Below, piece after piece: positions 7,911-14,609 of a stretch of DNA of 19,189 nt; positions within the stretch are counted from its first letter, which is position 1; each line of letters starts with the position of its first letter. Position numbers and translations under genes: made by a program. The notes beneath the pieces were generated by a model. That model worked only from the letters and a program-made list of their open reading frames with translations. It ran no database searches and had not been told where the DNA came from. Location of the stretch: assembly GCA_037140715.1 (NCBI GenBank), contig JBAXDX010000055.1, forward strand, positions 1 through 19,189, given 5' to 3'. Source of the DNA: JAUZPB01 sp037140715 (GTDB lineage Bacteria; Bacteroidota; Ignavibacteria; Ignavibacteriales; SURF-24).

Positions 7911-10080
7911 AAAGGCATTCTTTCTTAATAAAAGTTACAGAATTAAATTCTTAATCCTGTTTCTTACCGTAGCTCTTATTGTTTCTCTGTTCCCTGACGG
8001 TGAATCAATTGAATCTGAAGTAACTGTCGGCTCAGTCTGGGTACAGGAAGACCTTATCGCCTCTAACAGCTTTCCAATTTATAAAAACCCGGAAATCTAC
8101 ATACAGGAAAAAAAGAAAGCTTCGCAGGAAATTTATCCCGTCTTTCAGAAAAATAAACGCGCACTACAGGAGAGTATTGATTCACTCAAAGTATATAACC
8201 CCCGCCTGCTTAGCTTAATAGACGGAGAGCTACAAAAAAGCCCGTCCATTTTCCTCAGTCCTTCTTCATATAACGCATTTAGAAACCTTCGTAAAAAGGA
8301 AAATAGTTCTGTTGCTCCAAATAAACTTAATCCGCGGCGCATTTTTTCCATGGTCGAACAAATTATTCGCGAGGCATATAGAAAAGATATACTTAACCAG
8401 CTTTATAATGAAATTAGTAAGGACAGCATTGCCATACGACATGGTAATTTCGACGATATAGAACCCAAATGGAATTTCCAGGATATGAAAATAGTGCGGG
8501 ACTTTATCGCTTCGCGCGCAGGTTCTTTTAGCCAGAACACACTATTGAATAATGCGATAATTGAGTATATCAATCATTTCGTCAGTCCAAACCTCATTTA
8601 CAGCGAGGTGCTAACCGACCAGGAAATAAAAATCGCGCGGGACAAGATATCGCCTAATACCGGCATCGTTAACGAAAATGAGAAGATAATCGGAAAACAT
8701 GAACGCATAACACCGGATGCCAAATTGAAAATCGATTCCTACCGCCGCATAAAAGCTGAAAAACAGGGATTCTTTAATAATTATACTCAGCTTTTAGGGA
8801 AATTTCTGCACATACTGCTGTTGTTGATGCTCTTTGGTATTTATTTTTTTCTGTTCCGTAAACCAATTTTTAATGATAACCTTAAAATCCTTCTTATTAT
8901 AATAATTATTCTTTTTATATGTCTGATAACTTTTCTATTTCATCAGCTCAATATTAATTCTCCGGTTCACTTGCTGATAATTATCCCCGCCGCTTCAATG
9001 CTTCTGACAATTATCTTTGATTCACGTGTCGGCTTCTATGGCACAGTAGTTATTTCGCTTATCGCAGGCGGACTTAGAGGCAATGATTATTCCTTTGCCG
9101 CCATGAATGTTTTTGCCGGAGCACTTTCAGCATATACTGTGCGCGATATTAAAAACCGCGCCCAGGTCTTTCGCTCTTTCTTTTTTATATTCATCGGCTA
9201 TGGCATCAGCGTGCTTGCCTTTGGACTGGAAAGATTTGAGCCGTTCGACATTATTTTAATCGAACTTGTTTTCGTTGCTGCAAACGCCCTTATCAGTCCT
9301 GTCTTTACATTTGGAATGTTAATATTCTTTGAGCGCATCTTTAAGATAACTACTGACCTTACTCTGCTTGAACTGACAGACTTCAACCGGCCGCTGCTTA
9401 AAGACCTCGCAAAAAATGCCCCCGGCACGTTTACTCATCTTATGACGGTAGGTTCACTGGTCGAAAGCGCTGCTGAAGCTATCAATGCTAATCCTCTGCT
9501 TGCACGAGTCGGGGCTTATTATCATGATATCGGCAAAATCATTGCCCCATATAATTTTTCCGAAAACCAGTTGCAGGATGAAAACCGTCACGAAAACCTT
9601 GACCCCGGAGAAAGCGCCCGCCTGATTATTAAACATATAGAAAACGGAATTCAACTGGCTAAGGAACAGTTACTGCCACAGGAAATCATCAGCTTTATCC
9701 CGATGCACCATGGCACTACAGTAATATCTTTTTTCTACGAAAAAGCAAAGGAACTCTATGGCGAGGAAAATGTAAACATAGACGACTTCCGTTATAAAGG
9801 ACCAAAACCAAATTCAAAGGAAACCGCACTGGTAATGCTCGCCGATGCCTGTGAATCAACTGTCAGATCCATACAGGAACCGGACCTGTCTAAGGTTGAA
9901 AATGTTATTAACAGTCTGATAAAAAATCGTGTGGCTGACGGCCAGCTTGATGACTCCCCCATTACGCTCTCCGACCTGAAACTTATCAGAACCAGCTTCC
10001 TTAACAGTCTAATCGGGCAGCGTCATAAAAGAATCCGATACCCCAGACAGGATGAAATGGAAAATCAGAAGAACGAATAA
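7897..10080 (+). CDS. PgpH-type 7TMR-HD cyclic-di-AMP phosphodiesterase
   Basis: This 727-residue membrane protein belongs to the 7TMR-HD family, whose characterised member PgpH hydrolyses c-di-AMP. Layout: one N-terminal TM helix (about 15-33), an extracytoplasmic 7TMR-HDED sensor region (about 36-290), a cluster of seven predicted TM helices (about 300-495), then a cytoplasmic HD hydrolase. HD-domain metal ligands are visible: H514 in PGTFTH, H543-D544 in YYHDIGK, H604-H605 in MHHGTT, and D650 in LADACES. The flanking FRYKGPKPNSKETA and RVADGQLDDSPITL are also typical of this family. The ATG has a strong aaagggg ribosome binding site (7886-7892) and lies inside the end of the HAD gene. It closes the rodZ-to-pgpH run, which then meets a convergent gene. 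Confidence 0.93.
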   Translation: MSSNKKAFFLNKSYRIKFLILFLTVALIVSLFPDGESIESEVTVGSVWVQEDLIASNSFPIYKNPEIYIQEKKKASQEIYPVFQKNKRALQESIDSLKVYNPRLLSLIDGELQKSPSIFLSPSSYNAFRNLRKKENSSVAPNKLNPRRIFSMVEQIIREAYRKDILNQLYNEISKDSIAIRHGNFDDIEPKWNFQDMKIVRDFIASRAGSFSQNTLLNNAIIEYINHFVSPNLIYSEVLTDQEIKIARDKISPNTGIVNENEKIIGKHERITPDAKLKIDSYRRIKAEKQGFFNNYTQLLGKFLHILLLLMLFGIYFFLFRKPIFNDNLKILLIIIIILFICLITFLFHQLNINSPVHLLIIIPAASMLLTIIFDSRVGFYGTVVISLIAGGLRGNDYSFAAMNVFAGALSAYTVRDIKNRAQVFRSFFFIFIGYGISVLAFGLERFEPFDIILIELVFVAANALISPVFTFGMLIFFERIFKITTDLTLLELTDFNRPLLKDLAKNAPGTFTHLMTVGSLVESAAEAINANPLLARVGAYYHDIGKIIAPYNFSENQLQDENRHENLDPGESARLIIKHIENGIQLAKEQLLPQEIISFIPMHHGTTVISFFYEKAKELYGEENVNIDDFRYKGPKPNSKETALVMLADACESTVRSIQEPDLSKVENVINSLIKNRVADGQLDDSPITLSDLKLIRTSFLNSLIGQRHKRIRYPRQDEMENQKNE

Positions 10081-10101
10081 ACAGGCAGCATTGCATGGAA
10101 A

Positions 10102-10872
10102 TTATACGCCCCTTAAAGTACGCGTGAAATTTATATAGACCAGGTTCTTTTTCCCGCCCTGAAGGCTTTTCAGGTAATTCTTTATCAAAGCAATTCTTTC
10201 CTTCATCCCGGTTTTGCCATCATACAAATCTCTGCGCCTGGCTATCGTATCTATCAGGCTTTGTTCAAATAAAGTAATTTCGCCATTAATATTTTCCAGC
10301 GCTGTTACCGCTGCCTGAAATTGTGCTGATTGTATATCCGTATTAGTCGGCTGATATGCTGCTCCTAACTGATTTATCAAAGAATTTACCTGTACAGCGT
10401 AACCATACAACGAGGAAAAAGTTTTTTCGCAGGACGGCTTTCCATTTTTATATCCGGCTTTTTTCTTTGCCGGCTTCCCATTTTCAGCAACACCGGCAGG
10501 CAGTTTTTCTTTCTTGTAGGAAGGATTCATTTTTCTTGAAATTTCGTCAAAGATCTTCAGCGTTCCCTCGTTATCCTGAATGTCTGCTTTAATGTAACAA
10601 TGAATCTCTTTAATAAGAACTTCCATACACCGCGGATTTTTATCCTTCTTCTTAAAAGACAAATGCCGTCTCAGTTCCTGAGCATCGCTTAACTTCATCT
10701 GCGCAACTGCTACTTCGCTGTTAATATTCCCCGTCAAATCAACAAAGGAGGCTAAATCAGCTTTACTGATAAGCGGATTTGAAGGTAAATACTCAGCGGC
10801 GGAATTAATTATTGTAAAGGCACTATGGAACCTGCCCGAGCGCGTTCCAAACGAACGATTTGAAACAGCCAT
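10102..10872 (-). CDS. Unknown 256-residue protein with internal duplication
   Basis: I do not recognise this family. No signal peptide or TM helix is visible, and the composition suggests helices. Two halves resemble each other: residues about 8-97 and about 152-238, at a constant offset of 145 in the core. Y28/Y173, P30/P175, N32/N177 and the N-I-N-x-E motif at 49-53 and 194-198 line up, and both repeats end in a similar I-K-x-x-x-Y-[IL]-K segment. A Lys/Gly/Pro-rich linker (about 118-148) separates them. The ATG at 10872 has a strong gaggggg ribosome binding site. The gene converges on the pgpH-like gene with a 21-bp gap and lies downstream, on the same strand, of the repeat array. The protein itself is likely real; its function is unknown. 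Confidence 0.75.
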   Translation of the reverse strand: MAVSNRSFGTRSGRFHSAFTIINSAAEYLPSNPLISKADLASFVDLTGNINSEVAVAQMKLSDAQELRRHLSFKKKDKNPRCMEVLIKEIHCYIKADIQDNEGTLKIFDEISRKMNPSYKKEKLPAGVAENGKPAKKKAGYKNGKPSCEKTFSSLYGYAVQVNSLINQLGAAYQPTNTDIQSAQFQAAVTALENINGEITLFEQSLIDTIARRRDLYDGKTGMKERIALIKNYLKSLQGGKKNLVYINFTRTLRGV

Positions 10873-11003
10873 TTCCCCCTCGCTTTGTTTATAAGTTTAA
10901 TTGCTGAAATCTTAAGCCTGAATTTTATCCCAAACTGCCTGAAATATTTTATAAGTATGGCAGATATACTTTCATAAATTAACAAAATATAATAATAATT
11001 ACC

Positions 11004-11321
11004 TCAAATTATTCCCATTTGGAGTATTTTTTTTATTGCACAGGTAGTTTCTGCTTTTACACAAGTAGTTTCTGCCCGTACACAGACAGTTTCTGCTTTT
11101 ACACAAGTAGTTTCTGCCCGTGCATAGGCAGTTTCTGCTTTTGCACAAGTAGTTTCTGCCCGTACACAGGCAGTTTCTGCTTTTGCACAAGTAGTTTCTG
11201 CCCGTGCATAGGCAGTTTCTGCTTTTGCACAAGCGATTTCTGCCCGCGCACAGGCAGTTTCTGCTTTTGCACAGGCAAGTTCTGCAATTTACCAAGCCTG
11301 TCCCGAAATGAAATAAGCCAT
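11004..11321 (-). pseudogene. Heptapeptide-repeat reading frame, broken by an in-frame stop
   Basis: On the minus strand, the frame running through the 21-bp repeats reads as heptads of the form A-K-A-E-T-A-C alternating with A/V-R-A-E-T-T-C/Y, and ends at TGA (11004-11006). This frame is the best coding candidate because the alternating unit types differ by AAA versus CGG, which gives a conservative Lys/Arg swap here but unlike residues in the other minus frames. It has 94 open codons but no ATG, GTG or TTG start. An in-frame ATG at 11321 begins MAYFISGQAW and is then closed by TAA (11289-11291), directly before the repeats. It may be a gene inactivated by that stop, or a non-coding array that happens to be open. 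Cysteine is unusually frequent. Confidence 0.35.
11044..11295. repeat. Tandem array of twelve 21-bp units (42-bp dimer)
   Basis: Eleven near-perfect 21-bp units run from 11044 to 11274, followed by one degenerate unit (11275-11295). Each has the core agtttctgc. Odd units continue ctttt, even units continue cccgt, so the working period is 42 bp. Even units further alternate between a tacacag end (11065, 11149) and a tgcatag end (11107, 11191), giving a trace of an 84-bp period. A tail of one more unit (ttgcacag) precedes 11044. The 21-bp period keeps several frames open on both strands. The pattern indicates stepwise duplication of dimers, as in a minisatellite. Confidence 0.95.
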
Positions 11322-11773
11322 TTATGGACGGGAATGAACCTTTCTGATAATTACACGAGGGATTCAGGAATGTAATACGGGTTATATCCCATTAACCGGA
11401 GCTTTTGAGGATTCTGAAAATGATTCTTCGGTAAAATCTTTGGCATGTCTGTCTTTTTGTCATACACGGACGGTTGCGGCAAAGCCATGTCCGGCAGAAG
11501 AATATCATATTTATTATCCGGCAGTCTGGAGAAAGACTCTTTACTAAATAACTATTTACATTGTCTCTTATCCTTTGTACTTTGCCCACGTAATTTTAAA
11601 GGCTCTGTCAGCCCCTGTGGCAACAATTTTCTTAATCTTAACCATATTTTTAATCTTAATCATTTTTCTGAGATGAGTATGATTAAAAATATGAGTAAGA
11701 TTATGAAAAACCGGGGCGGGACTGATATTATCTTTTATGAACAAACTATCAAAATGAACAGAACGGAACAAAC
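11322..11773. other. Non-coding spacer between repeat array and xerD
   Basis: No convincing gene is visible in these 452 bp. Short open frames on both strands have no recognisable protein features. It contains the inverted repeat at 11634-11702 described separately, a short repeat ccggcag seen twice (about 11491 and 11519), and a weak TAnnTTTG-like octamer tatctttt at 11729-11736 that could belong to an xerD promoter. Confidence 0.6.
11634..11702. repeat. Long imperfect inverted repeat upstream of xerD
   Basis: Two 22-bp arms, 11634-11655 and 11681-11702, are inverted copies with two mismatches, separated by 25 bp. The left arm core is catatttttaatc and the right arm core is gattaaaaatatg. 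The structure is AT-rich and ends 71 bp before the xerD ATG. It could form an mRNA hairpin in the xerD leader or serve as a protein-binding site. It lacks the GC-rich stem plus T-tail of an intrinsic terminator. Confidence 0.7.
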
Positions 11774-12667
11774 ATGGAAGACCTCCTGAACGAATACCTT
11801 GCCGTACTGAAACTTGAACGGAATTTGTCTGATAATACCATCGCTTCTTATCGCATTGATATTAGAAATCTGCTTAGATATAGCAGCGAAAGGAATATTC
11901 AGGACGAAAACCTGATAGATTATAAGCTCATTAACGATTTTTTTAAGACTCTCAGCGACATTGGCGTTACGGGCAACACTTCGGCAAGGTATTTATCTTC
12001 GCATAAAGGGTTCTTTTCTTATTTAGCAAGGAACAATTATATCGAGCGCGACCCGACTTTGAAGATGCTGACTCCAAAGCTGTCGCGTAAACTTCCGGCT
12101 GTTATGACTTTTGACGAGATGGACAGTATTCTTCAATGCCCGGATACTACAATTCCGCTTGGATTGAGGGATAAGGCGTTGCTTGAGACGATGTATTCTT
12201 CAGGGCTAAGAGTTTCCGAAGCACTCGCTCTCCACGTAAATGATATTCTGTTAGACGATGAGATTATTCGTGTAACAGGCAAAGGCTCAAAGGAGAGGAT
12301 AATCCCGATAGGCAGAAGTGCGATTGAATGGATTAATATTTATCTGCGTAGCGGGCGTGTGTTTCTTGAGAGGCGGGGAAAAAGTCAGAATGTTCTGTTT
12401 CTCAATAACAGAGGGACGAAACTTTCACGGATGAGCGTTTGGAAAATAGTAGCCCGTTACGTAAAAGAAGCTAATGTCATGAAGCCTGTGCATCCGCATA
12501 CTATCAGGCATTCATTCGCAACGCATCTGCTTGAAGGAGGCGCTGACCTGAGAGCGGTTCAGGAGATGCTGGGGCACGCTGATATTTCCACTACACAGAT
12601 TTATACACATATTGACCGTGAATATATTAAACAGGTTCACCGTGATTTTCATCCGAGAGGCGGATAA
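11774..12667 (+). CDS. xerD: Tyrosine recombinase XerC/XerD type
   Basis: This 297-residue protein has the size and layout of the chromosome-dimer-resolving Xer recombinases: an N-terminal SAM-like core-binding domain (about 1-85) and a C-terminal catalytic domain. All catalytic residues are present: R146 (SGLRVSEAL), K170 (GKGSKER), H242 and R245 (HPHTIRHSFATHLLEGGADL), H268 (LGHADISTTQIYTH), and nucleophile Y277. In normal cells Xer proteins act at dif near the terminus to resolve dimers. XerD is a better guess than XerC by resemblance, but I cannot exclude a single-recombinase Xer. The ribosome binding site is weak (gga). The M50 protease start follows 3 bp after its stop. Confidence 0.88.
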   Translation: MEDLLNEYLAVLKLERNLSDNTIASYRIDIRNLLRYSSERNIQDENLIDYKLINDFFKTLSDIGVTGNTSARYLSSHKGFFSYLARNNYIERDPTLKMLTPKLSRKLPAVMTFDEMDSILQCPDTTIPLGLRDKALLETMYSSGLRVSEALALHVNDILLDDEIIRVTGKGSKERIIPIGRSAIEWINIYLRSGRVFLERRGKSQNVLFLNNRGTKLSRMSVWKIVARYVKEANVMKPVHPHTIRHSFATHLLEGGADLRAVQEMLGHADISTTQIYTHIDREYIKQVHRDFHPRGG

Positions 12668-12670
12668 ATA

Positions 12671-13333
12671 GTGTCAGAAATTACAATAAACGAAAAACTA
12701 ATTTCATTTTTACTTTTTCTCCCCTTCTTTTTTATTTCGCTTGCTGTCCATGAGTTTTTTCATGCTTATTCGGCATCGAAACTTGGCGATGATACGGCAA
12801 AAAAACAGGGGCGGCTGTCGCTGAATCCGATGAAGCATCTTGATGTTATAGGCAGTCTGCTGATGCCACTTTTGTCTTTTGCATCAGGATATGCAATAGT
12901 CGGCTGGGCAAAGCCGGTTCCGGTAAACCGGAATAATTTTAAGAACGCACTTAAAGACGATGCTATAGTTTCTTTCGCGGGTCCGCTTTCGAATTTTATA
13001 TTTTCCATATTACTTTTTGCGGTATATGTAGTGCTTACAAGAACTATTGATCCGCAGTCAGCGGCATTTATCAGGATACTTACAATGTTCAGGACGGCAA
13101 GCTATTTTAATATTTTTCTTTGTCTGTTTAATCTTCTGCCCATTCCGCCGCTTGACGGTTCGCATATAATCTTTGATTTTTTCCCCAACAAGCTGACTGC
13201 AAAGCTTATGAACTCAGGTATTTACGGACTGCTGATTTTAATGATTTTTATTAATACTCCGCTATGGGGTTATTTTCTAAATATTGTTAAGTTTATATTT
13301 GAAATATTTATTTTCATTGGCGGAAAATTTTAA
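12671..13333 (+). CDS. Site-2-type (M50) intramembrane metalloprotease
   Basis: This 220-residue polytopic membrane protein belongs to the short M50 group. The zinc motif H-E-x-x-H is H27-E28-F-F-H31 in AVHEFFHAYSA, within the first TM helix. The second conserved motif is NLLPIPPLDGSH, with D162 as third zinc ligand. The segment FAGPLSNFIFSILLFAVYVV is the usual conserved helix between them. About five or six TM helices are predicted, with no PDZ domain. It starts at a GTG (12671) with a good gagaggcgg upstream, inside the end of xerD, which implies coupled translation. The substrate is unknown; family members cleave membrane-bound regulators or signal peptide remnants. Confidence 0.9.
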   Translation: MSEITINEKLISFLLFLPFFFISLAVHEFFHAYSASKLGDDTAKKQGRLSLNPMKHLDVIGSLLMPLLSFASGYAIVGWAKPVPVNRNNFKNALKDDAIVSFAGPLSNFIFSILLFAVYVVLTRTIDPQSAAFIRILTMFRTASYFNIFLCLFNLLPIPPLDGSHIIFDFFPNKLTAKLMNSGIYGLLILMIFINTPLWGYFLNIVKFIFEIFIFIGGKF

Positions 13334-13345
13334 TCTGTATATGAT

Positions 13346-14602
13346 ATGATTCGTAGCAGGGTGATTTTATTAATTATAGTATTGTCTGTTATCGGATGTA
13401 ATAATGGACACAAGTCCGGGTTAACCGGTGGCAGAAAGGACTATACAATCCGCGTCAAAGGGTTCTCCACAAAAGATAGTGCAGAGATTTATCGCAGGGA
13501 GCTGGGGAAGGAAGCTGAAGGCAGGGTTGTTTGTTTATCCGATACTTCAAAGTTACAGAATAAGTTTTATGTTGAGCTGGGCGAGTATGCCACATCATAT
13601 TTGGCGGGCAGGAATGCTTATGAGTTAATGAAAGCGGGGGCACTTAACGATTACAAAATCTTTTCCAACGGACAGGAAACGCGCGATGATTATGCCGAGG
13701 TATTCTTTGCCGGCAAATACAGGGGCATCGCCTCGGTTTATAAATATAATATCAGGACAAAAAAGACACAGTTTGTCTGGTCAAAACCGCAGGAAATGGT
13801 TGTTGAACTTGTTTATTCAGAAGACCGCAGGAGCGTTTTCTTTATTACAGCATCAGAATACGGGCGGAAGACAATATTCCCTTATGTGAATAATGTTAAA
13901 CTCTACAGAATAACCACAGCAACGATGAAGATTGAAAAGCTGAAAACTTTGGGCAACGGAGTTCAGCTTTTTACGAATCGTGAGACTCCCAATTCATTAC
14001 AGATTATTTTTAATAGTTTTGACAAGAAGAAGTCAACGATTGTTATTCAGAATAAATTTGTTTACAACTCAAATGGCAGGATGTTATTAAATGAAAAGAA
14101 AATATTTGACATAGTAACAGATAAATATCCGGCAAGCTTTGCCGAGACAACGGAGAACATGTCGCCGGATAACAAGTATAAGCTACTGGTTAAAAATATA
14201 CGCGGGTTAAATATTTTTTATTTTGCCGGACAGGATTCAAAAAATAATGTTGTTATCATAAAATCAAAGCAGATGGTTAATCAAGTTGCATGGAGCGATG
14301 ACGGGAAGTATCTCATTTTTTCGACTAATAATATATCGCCCAACAACCGCACTCTTTACAGCAGTTACCCCCAGACTTCGGGGCTGTTTGTTTATTCAGC
14401 CATAGAGAAGAAGCTCCTTAGCGACTGGCACGGAGGGGGATATAAAAACTTTATCTTACAGGGCGATTTGCTCTTCTTTGACGATGGGTTTAATGACCAT
14501 TCAAAAATATTTATTCATGAAATAAAAACTAATAAAATAACAGATACCATTGAACTCAGCGGTGGCAACGGTATCAGAAACATTCCAACTACTCCATATT
14601 GA
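13346..14602 (+). CDS. Lipoprotein with SPOR-like N-terminus and propeller-like body
   Basis: This 418-residue protein begins with a lipoprotein signal (hydrophobic stretch 6-16, lipobox VIGC, lipidated Cys18), so it should be anchored in a membrane facing the periplasm or outside. Residues about 32-105 resemble a SPOR domain: YTIRVKGFSTKDSAEIYRR, then FYVELGEYATSYLAGRNAYEL, matching the paired G-x-[FY]-x-s-x-x-x-A pattern of SPOR repeats. SPOR domains bind denuded septal peptidoglycan in known cases. From about 110 onward there are repeated beta-strand motifs of WD40-like/PD40 type (for example VAWSDDGKYLIFSTNN and MSPDNKYKLLVKN). The function is unknown. It lies 12 bp after the M50 gene and 7 bp before the ABC exporter start. 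Confidence 0.7.
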   Translation: MIRSRVILLIIVLSVIGCNNGHKSGLTGGRKDYTIRVKGFSTKDSAEIYRRELGKEAEGRVVCLSDTSKLQNKFYVELGEYATSYLAGRNAYELMKAGALNDYKIFSNGQETRDDYAEVFFAGKYRGIASVYKYNIRTKKTQFVWSKPQEMVVELVYSEDRRSVFFITASEYGRKTIFPYVNNVKLYRITTATMKIEKLKTLGNGVQLFTNRETPNSLQIIFNSFDKKKSTIVIQNKFVYNSNGRMLLNEKKIFDIVTDKYPASFAETTENMSPDNKYKLLVKNIRGLNIFYFAGQDSKNNVVIIKSKQMVNQVAWSDDGKYLIFSTNNISPNNRTLYSSYPQTSGLFVYSAIEKKLLSDWHGGGYKNFILQGDLLFFDDGFNDHSKIFIHEIKTNKITDTIELSGGNGIRNIPTTPY

Positions 14603-14609
14603 GCTTTTA

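Noticed and set aside
10078..10115. Bidirectional terminator between the convergent pgpH-like gene and the unknown gene
   Set aside because: No stem of useful length followed by a T-run was found on either strand in the 21-bp gap or nearby.
11044..11295. CRISPR array
   Set aside because: Units are contiguous 21-bp tandem copies with no unique spacers, and there are no cas genes in the window.
11019..11375. Cys/Phe-rich + strand frame across the repeats (SFCFCTSSFCP-like), resembling a metal-binding peptide
   Set aside because: It is a by-product of a 21-bp period with no stop in that frame. The alternating units give unlike residues and there is no ribosome binding site; the minus-strand A-K/R-A-E-T frame explains the variation better.
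11634..11702. A dif site for the adjacent Xer recombinase
   Set aside because: dif has two 11-bp arms around a 6-8 bp centre; here the arms are 22 bp with a 25-bp centre and do not resemble known dif sequences.
11445..11789. A 114-codon + strand frame running into xerD
   Set aside because: It has no recognisable features, crosses the AT-rich inverted repeat, and overlaps the xerD start; the composition looks non-coding.
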